From NCBI RefSeq assembly GCF_013778305.1, contig NZ_JACEIC010000001.1, positions 1-64,000 of the forward strand: a stretch of 64,000 nt of DNA, given 5' to 3'. The DNA comes from Nocardioides agri (GTDB lineage: Bacteria; Actinomycetota; Actinomycetes; Propionibacteriales; Nocardioidaceae). This document shows, piece by piece, positions 7,766 through 17,373 of the stretch. Position 1 is the stretch's first letter; each line of letters begins with the position of its first letter. Below the pieces are notes generated by a model. The model had not been told where the DNA came from. It saw nothing but the letters and a program-made list of their open reading frames with translations, and made no database searches. The translations under genes and the position numbers were made by a program.

Positions 7766-8943
7766 CGCCCGGAGAGCCGACCGAGGATGAGCGCGATCTC
7801 CAGCGTGAGCGACTCGCGCGGGTCGGTCGCCGAGAAGCCGGTCAGCTCCGCGACCTGGCGCAGCCGGTAGCGGACGGTGTTGGGGTGCACGAACAGCGCC
7901 CGCGCCGTGGCCTCGAGCGAGGAGCCCTGCTGGAAGTACGCCGAGAGCGTCTCGATCAGCGTGCCGCGGGCGTGCACCAGCGGCAGGTAGACCTCGTCCA
8001 CCAGGTGCCGGCGCGCGTGGCCGTCGCCGCTGAGGGCGCGCTCCGGGAGCAGGTCGGCGCTGCGCACCGGCCGCGGCGCGTCCGGCCAGCCGGGCGAGGC
8101 GCGGTGGGCGGCCAGCGCGGCCCGGGCGGAGACGTGCGCCTGACCGAGGCCGTCGGTCACCGGCCCGACGACGACCGCCCCGGGGCCGAACAGGTCCGCG
8201 ATGACCGCGGCCGCCTCGCGGCTGCGGTCCGCGCCGCCGAGGACCACGACCAGCCGGTCGCCCTGCACCGCGCACAGGGCGTCCATGCCCGCCGCGCGAG
8301 CGGTACGGCGTACCTCGTCGAAGGTGTCGGTGTCGCTCCGCTCCGCGGGCACGGTGCCGAGCACGACGGCCACGTCGCCCCGGCCCGCCCAGCCGAGGGC
8401 GCTGGCGCGGGACAGCAGCGCCTCGTCGGGGTCGGAGCGGAGCACCGCGTCGACGACGAGGGCCTCGAGCCGGGCGTCCCAGGCACCGCGGAGCTCCGCG
8501 GCCCGGGCGTAGACCTCGGCCGTCGCGAAGGCGACCTCACGGGCGTAGCGCAGCACCGCGGCGCGCACCTCGGCGGCGTCCACGGGCTCCAGCAGGTCGG
8601 GCACGTTCTCCTCGACCACCTCGATCGTGAGCCGCACGAGGTCCACGGTCTGCTGGAGGTTGATGACGCCCGCCAGGGCGCGCGGGGCGGCGCCGAAGAC
8701 CGAGGCGACCATCTCGGTGCCGGCGGGCGCGGGCTGGTCGGCCACGCGGTACCAGTCGACGAACCCGCGGATGCCGGCCTGCAGGATCGTGGCGACCCAG
8801 GCGCGGTCCTCGGCGCTGAGCGCCTGGAACCAGGGGACCTCCTGGTCCATCCGGGTCATCGCAGCCGTGCTGAGCGCGCCGCTCGCGCGCTGCAGCGCGT
8901 CGGCCGCCCGCTGGTGGGGCGACACACCCGGTCGAGTGGCCAC
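7759..8943 (-). CDS. fasR: PucR-type transcriptional regulator of fatty-acid synthesis
   Basis: 394 residues starting at GTG 8943. The C-terminus holds the PucR helix-turn-helix (ARALFVHPNTVRYRLRQV, around residues 350-372), and the middle has the GGDEF-like sensor fold of the family. Its place directly upstream of fabD and co-directed with it matches FasR of Streptomyces, which activates fabD-fabH-acpP-fabF. I infer the same role here. Confidence 0.85.
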   Translation of the reverse strand: MATRPGVSPHQRAADALQRASGALSTAAMTRMDQEVPWFQALSAEDRAWVATILQAGIRGFVDWYRVADQPAPAGTEMVASVFGAAPRALAGVINLQQTVDLVRLTIEVVEENVPDLLEPVDAAEVRAAVLRYAREVAFATAEVYARAAELRGAWDARLEALVVDAVLRSDPDEALLSRASALGWAGRGDVAVVLGTVPAERSDTDTFDEVRRTARAAGMDALCAVQGDRLVVVLGGADRSREAAAVIADLFGPGAVVVGPVTDGLGQAHVSARAALAAHRASPGWPDAPRPVRSADLLPERALSGDGHARRHLVDEVYLPLVHARGTLIETLSAYFQQGSSLEATARALFVHPNTVRYRLRQVAELTGFSATDPRESLTLEIALILGRLSGRL

Positions 8944-9063
8944 GCCGCGAACCTATCGGGCGAGCAACGATTGCGTTAAGACCCGGGCGCCGAGCGGGAT
9001 CCCTGCTCGGTCGGCGATCCGTCATCTGGTTGAATCGACCCTTCACGTCGGGGGGAGCACACC

Positions 9064-9999
9064 GTGACCCAGCACGAGGTCCAGTTCGTCACGATCCACG
9101 GCCATCGCCGCGCGTTCGTGCGGGTCGGCTCCGGTCCGGCCGTGCTCCTGCTGCACGGGCTCGGCTGCGACCACCGCACCTGGGAGCCCGTGATCGACGC
9201 GCTCAGCCGGCGCTACACGGTGATCGCACCCGACCTGCTCGGCCACGGGCAGTCCGACAAGCCGCGGGCCGACTACACGCTCGGCGGCTTCGCCAACGGG
9301 ATGCGCGACCTGCTGACCGTGCTGGGCATCGACAAGGTCACGGTCGTCGGGCACAGCTTCGGCGGCGGGGTGGCGATGCAGTTCGCCTACCAGTTCCCCG
9401 AGCGCACCGAGCGGCTGATGCTGGTGGCCTCCGGCGGCCTCGGCCCCGAGGTGCACCCGGGCATCCGCGCGATCGGCACACCGGGCTTCCACGAGGTGAT
9501 GGGCGTGCTGACGCTGCCCGGCGTACGCCACCTCGGCATGGCCGGCCTGCGCACCCTCGCCAACCTGGGCCTGAAGTCGACCCGCGACTTCGACGAGGTC
9601 GCCCACATCTACGACTCGATGCGCGACCCGAAGGCGCGGGCGGCCCTCCGGCACGTCGTGCGCGCGGTCGTCGACTGGCAGGGCCAGATCGTGTCGATGG
9701 CCGACCGGGCCTACCTCACCGAGGAGATGCCGATGTGGGTCGTGTGGGGGCGCGACGACCGGGTGATCCCGGTGCGCCACGCCAACCACGCCGCGGCCCT
9801 GGCGCCCCGCTCGCGGGTCGAGGTCATCCCCGACGCCGGGCACTTCCCGCACAAGGACCACCCGCTGCGGTTCGCCCAGGTCGTGCACGAGTTCATCCGC
9901 ACCACGCAGCCGGCGACGTACTCGCGGGCGCGGTTCCGGGCGCTGCTGCGCAACGGCGCGACGCAGCCGCGGCTGCGGGCCGTGGAGGACACGGCCTAG
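9064..9999 (+). CDS. Alpha/beta-fold hydrolase
   Basis: A 311-residue hydrolase. The nucleophile S98 is in the elbow GHSFGG, the acid is in VWGRDDRVIP and the histidine in DAGHFPHKD. The oxyanion motif LLHGLG lies near residue 30. The substrate cannot be told; the family includes esterases, lipases and C-C bond hydrolases. GTG 9064 has a ggggag site. It converges with aceE on a shared terminator. Confidence 0.88.
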   Translation: MTQHEVQFVTIHGHRRAFVRVGSGPAVLLLHGLGCDHRTWEPVIDALSRRYTVIAPDLLGHGQSDKPRADYTLGGFANGMRDLLTVLGIDKVTVVGHSFGGGVAMQFAYQFPERTERLMLVASGGLGPEVHPGIRAIGTPGFHEVMGVLTLPGVRHLGMAGLRTLANLGLKSTRDFDEVAHIYDSMRDPKARAALRHVVRAVVDWQGQIVSMADRAYLTEEMPMWVVWGRDDRVIPVRHANHAAALAPRSRVEVIPDAGHFPHKDHPLRFAQVVHEFIRTTQPATYSRARFRALLRNGATQPRLRAVEDTA

Positions 10000-10016
10000 C
10001 AGCGCCGGAAATGCCA

Positions 10017-10045
10017 CAGGGCGGTGACCAGCGGTCACCGCCCTG
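10017..10045. terminator. Bidirectional terminator between hydrolase and aceE
   Basis: A perfect 13-bp stem, cagggcggtgacc (10017-10029) with ggtcaccgccctg (10033-10045), closes an AGC loop and sits between the two converging genes. The T-tracts are weak, as is common in high-GC genomes. Confidence 0.8.
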
Positions 10046-10062
10046 CGTGCGTCCGGGAGCGA

Positions 10063-12855
10063 CTACGCGTCGCCGCCCTCCTGCTTGACGTCGGCGACCG
10101 CGGTCGGGTCGTCGATGCGGTAGCGGTTGAACGCCTCCTCGACCTTGTCCCGGCCGATCTGGCCGGCGTCGGCGAGCGCCTGGAGCGCCTGGACGACGAC
10201 CGACTGCGCGTCGATGTGGAAGAAGCGCCGGGCGGCCGGGCGGGTGTCGGCGAAGCCGAACCCGTCGGCGCCGAGCACGCGGTAGTCGCCGGGCACCCAG
10301 CGGGCGATCTGCAGCGGCACCGCGCGCATGTAGTCGGACACCGCGACGACCGGGCCCTCGACCGCCTGGAGCTTGTCGGCGACGTACGGCGTGCGCGGGG
10401 ACTCGCCCGGGTGGAGCAGGTTCCACTCCTCGGCGGCGGCACCGTCGCGGGCCAGCTCGTTCCACGACGTCACCGACCAGGTGTCGGCGGACACGCCCCA
10501 CTCCTCGCGGAGCAGGCGCTGGGCCTCCTCGACCCACGGGAAGCCGACGCCGGAGGCGAGCAGCTGCACCCGCGGGCCCTCGCCCTCGCCCGCCTTCACG
10601 TGGTGGATGCCCTTGAGGATGCCCTCGACGTCGACGCCCTCCGGCTCGGCCGGCTGCGCGACCGGCTCGTTGTAGACCGTCAGGTAGAAGATGACGTTCT
10701 CGCCGGTGCCGTCGAAGCCGCCCTCGCCGTACATCCGCTCGAGGCCGGACTTCATGATGTGGCTGATCTCGTAGGCGAACGCCGGGTCGTAGTGCACGAC
10801 TGCGGGGTTGGTCGCCGCGAGGAGCGGCGAGTGGCCGTCGGCGTGCTGGAGGCCCTCGCCGGTCAGCGTGGTCCGCCCGGCGGTCGCGCCGACCAGGAAG
10901 CCGCGCGCCAGCTGGTCGGCCATCGCCCAGATCGAGTCACCGGTGCGCTGGAAGCCGAACATCGAGTAGAAGATGTAGAACGGGATCATGTGCTCGCCGT
11001 GCGTGGAGTACGCCGAGCCCGCGGCGGTCGCCGAGGCCAGCGCGCCGGCCTCGGAGATGCCCTCGTGGAGCATCTGGCCCTGCGGCGACTCCTTGTAGGA
11101 GAGCAACAACTTCCGGTCGACCGACTCGTACTGCTGCCCGGCCGGGTTGTAGACCTTCGCGCTCGGGAACATCGAGTCCATGCCGAACGTGCGGTACTCG
11201 TCGGGCGCGATCGGCACGATGCGCTTGCCGATCTCCGGGTCCTTCATCCAGTCCTTGAGCAGCCGGACGACGGCCATCGTGGTGGCGATCTTGTGCTTGC
11301 CGCCGCCCTGCTTGAGCTCGGCGTACATCGCGTCGCCCGGCAGGGTGAGCGCCTTGGCGCGCACCTCCCGCTTGGGCAGCGAGCCGCCGAGCGCCTTGCG
11401 CCGCTCGAGCATGTACTCGATCTCGGGGGAGTCGGCGCCCGGGTGGAAGAACGGCGCGCTGCCGGTCTCCTCGTAGGAGCGCTCGAGGTCGCGGTCCGAG
11501 ATCGGCATGTAGAGGCGGTCCCGGAACTTCTTGAGGTCGTCCTGGGTCAGCTTCTTCATCTGGTGGGTGGCGTTCTTGCCCTCGAGGGCGTCGATGGTCC
11601 AGCCCTTGACGGTCTTGGCCAGGATCACCGTCGGCTGCCCGACGTGCTTGGTGGCCGCGTCGAAGGCGGCGTAGACCTTGCGGTAGTCGTGGCCGCCGCG
11701 GGGCAGCTTGCGGATCTGGTCGTCGGTCATGTGCTCGACCATCCGGCGCAGCCGCGGGTCGCTGCCGAAGAAGCTGTCGCGGATGTACTCGCCGGTCTCG
11801 ACCGAGTAGGTCTGGAACGCGCCGTCCGGGGTGTTGTTCATCCGGTTGACGAGCACGCCGTCGACGTCGCGCGCGAGAAGCTGGTCCCACTCGCGGCCCC
11901 AGACGACCTTGATGACGTTCCAGCCGGCGCCGCGGAAGTTGGCCTCGAGCTCCTGGATGATTTTGCCGTTGCCGGTGACCGGGCCGTCGAGCTGCTGGAG
12001 GTTGCAGTTGACGACCCAGACCAGGTTGTCGAGCTCCTCGCGGGCCGCGGTGCGGATCGCGCCGAGCGACTCGGGCTCGCCCATCTCGCCGTCGCCGAGG
12101 AAGGCCCACACGCGCTGGTCGCTGGTGTCCTTGATGCCCCGGTTGTGCAGGTAGCGGTTGAACCGCGCCTGGTAGATCGAGTTGAGGCCGGTGAGGCCCA
12201 TGGACACCGTCGGGAACTCCCAGAAGTCCGGCATCAGCCGGGGGTGGGGGTAGGACGACAGGCCGGCGTGGGCCCCGTGCTGGACCTCCTGCCGGAAGCG
12301 GTAGAGCTGCTCCTCGGTCAGCCGGCCCTCGAGGAAGGCGCGGGAGTAGATGCCGGGGGAGGCGTGGCCCTGGATGTAGATCTGGTCGCCGCCGCCGGGG
12401 TGGTCGTGGCCGCGGAAGAAGTGGTTGAAGCCGACCTCGTAGAGGCTGGCCGAGGACTGGTACGTCGCGATGTGGCCGCCGACCTCGAGCCCCTTGCGGT
12501 TGGCGGAGGACACCATCACGGCGGCGTTCCACCGGATGAACGCCCGGATCCGGCGCTCGGTCTCCTCGTCGCCGGGGAACCACGGCTCCCGCTCCGGCGG
12601 GATGGTGTTGATGTAGTCGGTGCTCCGCAGCGCGGGCACGCCGACCTGCATCTCGCGCGCCCGCTCGAGCAGGCGCAGCATCACGTAGCGCGCCCGCTCG
12701 CGGCCGCGCTCGTCGACCATGCTGTCGAACGAGTCGAGCCAGTCGCGGGTCTCGTCGGGGTCGATGTCGGGCAGCTGGGTGGGCAGTCCTTCGTGGATGA
12801 CGGTCGGGGTGGTGCCGCTCCGCTGGGTGTCCGTGGGGGTTACGTCTTCGGTCAC
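10063..12855 (-). CDS. aceE: Pyruvate dehydrogenase E1 component, homodimeric type
   Basis: 930 residues, full length for the homodimeric E1. It decarboxylates pyruvate with thiamine diphosphate and passes the acetyl group to the E2 lipoyl domain. The ThDP/Mg motif is [10 protein letters not shown], followed about 30 residues on by [14 protein letters not shown]. The N-terminal [17 protein letters not shown] and the block [14 protein letters not shown] are typical. It diverges from the DUF3052 gene, an arrangement also seen in Streptomyces. Confidence 0.96.
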   Translation of the reverse strand: MTEDVTPTDTQRSGTTPTVIHEGLPTQLPDIDPDETRDWLDSFDSMVDERGRERARYVMLRLLERAREMQVGVPALRSTDYINTIPPEREPWFPGDEETERRIRAFIRWNAAVMVSSANRKGLEVGGHIATYQSSASLYEVGFNHFFRGHDHPGGGDQIYIQGHASPGIYSRAFLEGRLTEEQLYRFRQEVQHGAHAGLSSYPHPRLMPDFWEFPTVSMGLTGLNSIYQARFNRYLHNRGIKDTSDQRVWAFLGDGEMGEPESLGAIRTAAREELDNLVWVVNCNLQQLDGPVTGNGKIIQELEANFRGAGWNVIKVVWGREWDQLLARDVDGVLVNRMNNTPDGAFQTYSVETGEYIRDSFFGSDPRLRRMVEHMTDDQIRKLPRGGHDYRKVYAAFDAATKHVGQPTVILAKTVKGWTIDALEGKNATHQMKKLTQDDLKKFRDRLYMPISDRDLERSYEETGSAPFFHPGADSPEIEYMLERRKALGGSLPKREVRAKALTLPGDAMYAELKQGGGKHKIATTMAVVRLLKDWMKDPEIGKRIVPIAPDEYRTFGMDSMFPSAKVYNPAGQQYESVDRKLLLSYKESPQGQMLHEGISEAGALASATAAGSAYSTHGEHMIPFYIFYSMFGFQRTGDSIWAMADQLARGFLVGATAGRTTLTGEGLQHADGHSPLLAATNPAVVHYDPAFAYEISHIMKSGLERMYGEGGFDGTGENVIFYLTVYNEPVAQPAEPEGVDVEGILKGIHHVKAGEGEGPRVQLLASGVGFPWVEEAQRLLREEWGVSADTWSVTSWNELARDGAAAEEWNLLHPGESPRTPYVADKLQAVEGPVVAVSDYMRAVPLQIARWVPGDYRVLGADGFGFADTRPAARRFFHIDAQSVVVQALQALADAGQIGRDKVEEAFNRYRIDDPTAVADVKQEGGDA

Positions 12856-13017
12856 GTCGCCAATCGTTGCACGCGCTCAGACGGGGAGAAATCTACCGAC
12901 GAGTACGCGGAACCTCGGTCTCTCGTGGTGGAGACGGGTTGCGCCCTCGGGGGAACTCCGCTGGACTACTCCCCACTTCGATCCCAACCCCGGGATCCGA
13001 CCGACGGGAGGCAGGCG

Positions 13018-13455
13018 TTGAGCTCGACGCAGGGTGGTGGGTCCACCCAGACCGGACCTACTGGCCCGGCCGACCGCATGGGCTTCAAGCCCGGCATGGT
13101 CGTCCAGGAGCTCGGCTGGGACGCCGACGCCGACGACGAGCTGCGCGTTGCGGTCGAGGACCGCATCGACGCCGACCTGGTCGACGCCGACTACGGCAAC
13201 GTCGTGGACTCGGTGCTCCTGTGGTGGCGCGCCGAGGACGGCGACCTCGTCGACGGCCTCGTCGACGCACTGACCGACCTCGTCGGCGGTGGCGCGATCT
13301 GGCTGCTCACCCCGAAGGTCGGTCGCTCCAACGCGGTCGACCCCGCCGACATCGCCGAGGCCGCGCCGATCGCCGGCCTGTCGCAGACCACCACGGCTGC
13401 CGTGAGCAAGGACTGGTCCGCGACCCGCCTGGTCGCCCCCAAGTCGCTCGCGTAG
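13018..13455 (+). CDS. DUF3052 family protein
   Basis: 145 residues if started at TTG 13018, which has gggagg 6 bp upstream; the first ATG is at 13078 and has no such site. It is an acidic protein with DADYGNVVDSVLLWWR and a Ser/Thr/Val-rich C-terminus, as in the actinobacterial DUF3052 family, which is found beside aceE. Function is unknown. No signal peptide or membrane span is seen. An acyl-CoA synthetase starts 9 bp after its stop. Confidence 0.85.
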   Translation: MSSTQGGGSTQTGPTGPADRMGFKPGMVVQELGWDADADDELRVAVEDRIDADLVDADYGNVVDSVLLWWRAEDGDLVDGLVDALTDLVGGGAIWLLTPKVGRSNAVDPADIAEAAPIAGLSQTTTAAVSKDWSATRLVAPKSLA

Positions 13456-13464
13456 CCTGCGGGG

Positions 13465-15066
13465 GTGCTCCAGAAGGTTCGCTCGGGACTGACGGCAGCC
13501 GGGACGACAGCGCGCGTCCTCGGCAAGTCGGGCGTCATCCGGCCGCACAGCCCTGCGGGACTGGTCCGGGGCGGACTGGCGCTGAGGAGCTGGGGCCTCG
13601 GCCCCGCGGGCGGCTTCACCGCCGCCGCCCGGCTGGACCCGCACCGCACGGCCGTCGTCGACGAGCTCGGCTCCCTGACGTACGACGAGCTGCACCGGCG
13701 CTCCAACGCGCTCGCGCGGGCGTTCGCCGACCACGGCGTCGGGTCGGGGGACGGCGTCGCGATCATGTGCCGCAACCACCGCGGCTTCATCGACGCGAGC
13801 ATCGCCACCGCCAAGCTCGGCGCCGACAGCCTCTACCTCAACACCGCGTTCGCCCGGCCCCAGCTGCTGGAGGTCGTCGAGCGCGAGCGCCCGAAGCTGA
13901 TCGTGCTGGACCAGGAGTTCGCCGGCCTGCTGGAGGGTGCCGAGGTCGACGTCCGCGTGCTCGCCTGGACCGACGGACCGACCGAGGGTCCGACGATCGA
14001 GTCGCTGGTCGCCAGCCGCTCCGACGCCGACGTGCCGCCCGCGAGCCGGCACGGCCGCATCGTGATCCTCACCTCGGGGACCACCGGCACTCCCAAGGGC
14101 GCCCCGCGCAGCGAGGCCGGCCTGGAGGCCGCGGTGTCGCTGCTGTCCCGGATGCCCCTGCGCTACGGCTGGCGCACCCACATCGCGGCGCCGCTCTTCC
14201 ACACCTGGGGCTTCGCCCACTTCGCGCTCTCGATGCTCCTCGGCTCGACGATGGTGCTGCGCCGGCGCTTCGACCCGGAGTCCTGCCTGGCCGTCGCCAC
14301 CGACGAGCGGTGCGACTCGATCGCGGTGATCCCGGTGATGCTCCAGCGGATCCTCGCCCTGCCGGCGGAGACGCTCGACCGCTACGACCTGTCCCGCGTC
14401 AAGGTCGTCGCGTCGTCCGGCTCCGCGCTGCCCGGCGACCTGGCGCTCACCTGGATGGACCGCTTCGGCGACAACCTCTACAACATCTACGGGTCGACCG
14501 AGGTCGCCTACGCCTCGATCGCCACCCCCGAGGACCTCCGCGCCGCTCCGGACGCGGCCGGGAAGCCGCCGTACGCGACGGTGGTGAAGATCCTCGACGA
14601 GGCCGGCGTGGAGGTGCCGCACGGCGACAGCGGGCGGATCTTCGTCGGCAACGGGCTGCTCTTCCCGGGCTACACCGGTGGCGGCGGCAAGGAGCTCATC
14701 GGCGGGCTCATGTCGACCGGCGACGTCGGCCGGTTCGACGCCGACGGCCGCCTGCACGTGGAGGGTCGCGACGACGAGATGATCGTGTCCGGCGGCGAGA
14801 ACGTCTTCCCCAAGGAGGTCGAGGACTGCCTGGCCCGCCACGACGCCGTGCTCGAGGTGGCGGCGGTCGGGGTCGACGACGCCGACTTCGGCAAGCGCCT
14901 GCGGGCGTACGTCGCCGTCGCCCGCCCGGTGACCGAGGCGGAGCTCAAGGAGCACGTGAAGGACAACCTCGCCCGCTTCAAGGTGCCGCGCGAGATCGTG
15001 TTCCTCGACGAGCTACCGCGCAACGCGACCGGCAAGGTGCTCAAGCGCGACCTCTCGACCGAGTGA
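13465..15066 (+). CDS. Acyl-CoA synthetase (AMP-forming, FadD-like)
   Basis: 533 residues of the ANL adenylate-forming family, which activates a carboxylic acid with ATP and joins it to CoA. Motifs in order: P-loop ILTSGTTGTPKGA (near residue 200), YGSTE, STGDVGRFD, hinge GRDDEMIVSGGENVFP, and the C-terminal catalytic lysine in RNATGKVLKR. The substrate is not predictable; the block FHTWGFAHF is seen in fatty-acid enzymes. GTG 13465 is close behind the DUF3052 gene, so the two are probably cotranscribed. Confidence 0.92.
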   Translation: MLQKVRSGLTAAGTTARVLGKSGVIRPHSPAGLVRGGLALRSWGLGPAGGFTAAARLDPHRTAVVDELGSLTYDELHRRSNALARAFADHGVGSGDGVAIMCRNHRGFIDASIATAKLGADSLYLNTAFARPQLLEVVERERPKLIVLDQEFAGLLEGAEVDVRVLAWTDGPTEGPTIESLVASRSDADVPPASRHGRIVILTSGTTGTPKGAPRSEAGLEAAVSLLSRMPLRYGWRTHIAAPLFHTWGFAHFALSMLLGSTMVLRRRFDPESCLAVATDERCDSIAVIPVMLQRILALPAETLDRYDLSRVKVVASSGSALPGDLALTWMDRFGDNLYNIYGSTEVAYASIATPEDLRAAPDAAGKPPYATVVKILDEAGVEVPHGDSGRIFVGNGLLFPGYTGGGGKELIGGLMSTGDVGRFDADGRLHVEGRDDEMIVSGGENVFPKEVEDCLARHDAVLEVAAVGVDDADFGKRLRAYVAVARPVTEAELKEHVKDNLARFKVPREIVFLDELPRNATGKVLKRDLSTE

Positions 15067-15125
15067 CCGACGCCGATCGGAGGACCGGTTGAAGGTCTGT
15101 CCCCGGCCGGTGACAGGATTGAGCC

Positions 15126-15590
15126 ATGACCGGTCTCGAGCTCGGCGCGCCCGCACCTGACTTCACGCTGCGCGACCAGTTCGGCCAGGACGTCACGCTG
15201 TCGTCCTACCGCGACAAGAAGGCCGTCGCGATCCTGTTCTACCCCTACGCGTTCTCCGGGGTGTGCACGGGCGAGATGACCGGCGTGCGCAACCGGCTGG
15301 CGGAGTTCCTCACCTTCGAGACCGAGGTGCTCGCGATCTCGTGCGACCCGGTCTACTCGCTGCGTGTGTTCGCCGACCAGGACGGCCTGAACTTCCCGCT
15401 GCTCTCCGACTTCTGGCCGCACGGAGAGGTGGCCCGCGCCTACGGGGTCTTCGACGAGGCCAAGGGCTGCCCGCAGCGCTCGTCGTACGTCGTCGACAAG
15501 CAGGGTCTGCTGCGCTGGGCCGTGCACAACGCGATGCCCGAGGGTCGTGACCTCGACGAGCACCTGCGCCAGCTCGCGGCCGCGATCTGA
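15126..15590 (+). CDS. ahpE: Peroxiredoxin, AhpE type
   Basis: 154 residues with the peroxiredoxin fold. The peroxidatic cysteine is C47 in FYPYAFSGVCTGE, followed by R in the conserved place. It reduces hydrogen and organic peroxides in the cytoplasm. The length and the motif SCDPVYSLRVFADQ match the AhpE subgroup. It starts 60 bp after the acyl-CoA synthetase and ends before a strong terminator. Confidence 0.93.
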   Translation: MTGLELGAPAPDFTLRDQFGQDVTLSSYRDKKAVAILFYPYAFSGVCTGEMTGVRNRLAEFLTFETEVLAISCDPVYSLRVFADQDGLNFPLLSDFWPHGEVARAYGVFDEAKGCPQRSSYVVDKQGLLRWAVHNAMPEGRDLDEHLRQLAAAI

Positions 15591-15676
15591 GCGCCGGCGC
15601 GCGACGTCTAGACAGCGCGGCCGGATTCGGCGGAGTCCCCGGACAGGCCACACGCGTCTCGCCTAGACTCCGGCTC

Positions 15677-15720
15677 GTCGGACCGCAGGTGACCCGAGAC
15701 GCCTGCGGTCCGACCTCATT
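15677..15720 (+). terminator. Terminator after ahpE
   Basis: A perfect 13-bp stem, gtcggaccgcagg (15677-15689) with cctgcggtccgac (15702-15714), has a 12-nt loop and is followed by ctcatttc. It closes the aceE-side transcription unit ahead of the tRNA. Confidence 0.85.
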
Positions 15721-15792
15721 TCAGGCCGGGTTCGTGCCGACGTCCGAACCTGCGTAGTCTGTCCCCGCTCCGAACGCGTGTCCGGGAGCGTC

Positions 15793-15864
15793 GGGCGTAT
15801 AGCTCAGCGGTAGAGCACCTCCCTTACAAGGAGGTGGTCGGGGGTTCGATCCCCTCTGCGCCCA
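15793..15864 (+). tRNA. tRNA-Val (anticodon TAC)
   Basis: A complete cloverleaf. Acceptor GGGCGTA (15793-15799) pairs with TGCGCCC (15857-15863), discriminator A 15864; anticodon stem CCTCC/GGAGG holds loop CTTACAA with anticodon TAC (15825-15827). The T-arm has GGTTCGATCCC. CCA is not encoded. The tRNA stays intact, so the prophage restored its 3' end on integration. Confidence 0.95.
15823..15864 (+). other. Probable prophage attachment site (attL) in the tRNA 3' half
   Basis: The integrase gene begins 93 bp after the tRNA and the sequence beyond is phage-like, so the crossover very probably lies in the anticodon-loop-to-3'-end part of the tRNA, as is usual for tyrosine integrases. The exact core needs the matching copy (attR), which I do not find in the window; it should be right of base 64,000. 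Confidence 0.55.
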
Positions 15865-15879
15865 CAAATGTCGGCGTGA

Positions 15880-15948
15880 CCTGCAAGAATGACCCTCGGG
15901 TCGAACACGTAAGCGAACGCACAGCGTTCACACACCACCTCTTGCAGG
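15880..15948 (+). promoter_or_regulatory. Structured leader of the integrase gene
   Basis: CCTGCAAGA (15880-15888) is repeated inverted as TCTTGCAGG (15940-15948), 9 of 9 bases. The right arm covers part of the integrase ribosome binding site (gcaggag, 15944-15950). Between the arms lies a 6-bp hairpin GAACGC aca GCGTTC (15915-15929). Folding would hide the ribosome site; the repeats could instead be integrase arm-binding sites. Both readings are inference. Confidence 0.45.
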
Positions 15949-15956
15949 AGACACAC

Positions 15957-16862
15957 GTGGCCGACGCCTACGCGCTCAACGCGCTCATCGACAGCTGGGA
16001 GCTGACCCTCCGCCAGGAGCGAAAGAGCCCCCGCACCATCGGGAACTACCGCGAGGCCATGAGCCTCCTCGCCACCTGGCTCGTCGACGAGGGCAAGCCC
16101 CACGACCCCCGCGAGATCACCACCGAGGTGCTCAGGGAGTGGCTGGTGCACCTCGACGAGACCCGGTCGGCGGCCACGGCCCGGACGAGGTGGACCGCGC
16201 TGCGGTCGTTCTGGGCGTGGGCGCTCGAGGAGCAAGAGATCGAGGCCAACCCGATGGAGCTCGTGAAGCCCCCGCAGCTGCCGGAGAAGCTCGTCGACTT
16301 CCTCACCGCCGATCAGCTCCGCGACGTCATAGCCGCGTGCGACGGACCCCGGATGGTCGACCGCCGGGACGCGGCGCTCATCCTGCTCTACGCCGACAGC
16401 GGGGGACGGCTGTCCGAGATCGCCGGCGCGGGACGCGCTGGGCTCGACCTGCGGGCCCGCGAGCTCCTGGTGGTCGGGAAGGGCGACCGGGAGCGGATCC
16501 TGCCGTTCGGGGCCACGACGGCCCGGGCGCTCGACCGGTACCTGCGGATCCGGGCTCGGCAGCCGTACGCCGAGTCGAAGTGGCTGTGGCTGTCGGGGAA
16601 GGACGGGAAGGCGATGAGCGCGAACGCGGTGCACCAGATGCTGAAGCGCCGCGGCGCGGCCGCTGGCGTGCCGGAGCTCCACGCGCACATGTTCCGGCAC
16701 GGGTTCGCCGACGCCTGGTTGTCGTCGGGTGGCAGCGAGAGCGACCTGATGGAACTCGCGGGGTGGCGGTCGCGGCAGATGCTGAACCGGTACGGTGCGA
16801 AGCGCCGCTCTGAGCGTGCGCGGGAGGCGTACCGGGGTCGGTCGCCGATGGACAACCTCTAG
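15957..16862 (+). CDS. Tyrosine-type phage integrase
   Basis: 301 residues started at GTG 15957, with gcaggag 6 bp upstream; the frame is open back into the tRNA but that part is not protein-like. An N-terminal SAM-like DNA-binding domain (about 10-100) precedes the catalytic domain with R151 (GGRLSE), K175, H244-x-x-R247 (HMFRHGF), W270 in place of the second His, and the nucleophile Y279 (LNRYGAK). It recombines attP with attB in tRNA-Val. It converges with the DUF3263 gene and shares a CTAG with overlapping stop codons. Confidence 0.95.
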   Translation: MADAYALNALIDSWELTLRQERKSPRTIGNYREAMSLLATWLVDEGKPHDPREITTEVLREWLVHLDETRSAATARTRWTALRSFWAWALEEQEIEANPMELVKPPQLPEKLVDFLTADQLRDVIAACDGPRMVDRRDAALILLYADSGGRLSEIAGAGRAGLDLRARELLVVGKGDRERILPFGATTARALDRYLRIRARQPYAESKWLWLSGKDGKAMSANAVHQMLKRRGAAAGVPELHAHMFRHGFADAWLSSGGSESDLMELAGWRSRQMLNRYGAKRRSERAREAYRGRSPMDNL

Positions 16863-17086
16863 CGAGCGGCGCGCTGGCGTTTCCGGGCGTCGCGGACCCG
16901 GCGGAGCCGGTGGACCTCGGCGGGCATCTTGGCGAGCGCGTCGGGGCGGTCGAGGAGGTGGTCGACGAGCGCCCAGTAGCGCGTCGGGGTGAGGCCGAGC
17001 TGCTCCATGGCGTGGGTCTCCCGTACGGCGGGGTGGCGGTAGTGGATGGCGGCCAGCGTGAGGGCGGTGCGCTCGTGGTCGGTCAC
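16859..17086 (-). CDS. DUF3263 family protein
   Basis: 75 residues. The pattern TRYWALVDHLLDRPDALAK followed by VHRLRRVRDARKRQR is that of DUF3263, small actinobacterial and actinophage proteins that look like a helix-turn-helix (sigma-factor region 4-like). Probably DNA-binding; target unknown. The GTG start overlaps the upstream stop by 4 bp. Confidence 0.75.
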   Translation of the reverse strand: MTDHERTALTLAAIHYRHPAVRETHAMEQLGLTPTRYWALVDHLLDRPDALAKMPAEVHRLRRVRDARKRQRAAR

Positions 17087-17337
17087 GGGGTCGGCTCCAG
17101 GAGGGCGTCGAGGAGGTCGGCGACCTCGAGGTACTGGGCGCGGCCGGGCTCGGGGCGCTGCTCGTACCAGGCGCGGCGGGAGGCGGCGGTCTCGGCGATG
17201 AGGTCGGCTGGCGCGCCGATGCTGCGGAGGTCCTCGAGTGCATCGTGGCGTGGGATCTGGTGCTCGAGCAGGTAGCGGGCACGGCCGTCGAGTTGGGCGG
17301 CGACGATGCCGGGTTCGATGTTGGAGCGGGATGCCAT
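17083..17337 (-). CDS. Hypothetical phage protein
   Basis: 84 residues, predicted helical and mildly acidic (EDLRSIGAPADLIAETAAS). No family is recognised. It starts at ATG 17337 and overlaps the DUF3263 gene by 4 bp, so the two are a coupled pair at the left end of the prophage. Confidence 0.6.
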   Translation of the reverse strand: MASRSNIEPGIVAAQLDGRARYLLEHQIPRHDALEDLRSIGAPADLIAETAASRRAWYEQRPEPGRAQYLEVADLLDALLEPTP

Positions 17338-17373
17338 GGCCGGGAGGCTAGACGGCGGCGCCGACAGCCCGGG

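Noticed and set aside
10024..13455. Rightward open frame of 1143 codons
   Set aside because: Its first 2.8 kb is antisense to aceE. Only the last part, from TTG 13018, is a real gene (DUF3052).
15834..15956. Upstream start for the integrase inside the tRNA
   Set aside because: It would translate the tRNA 3' end; GTG 15957 has a proper ribosome site and the known domain starts just after it.
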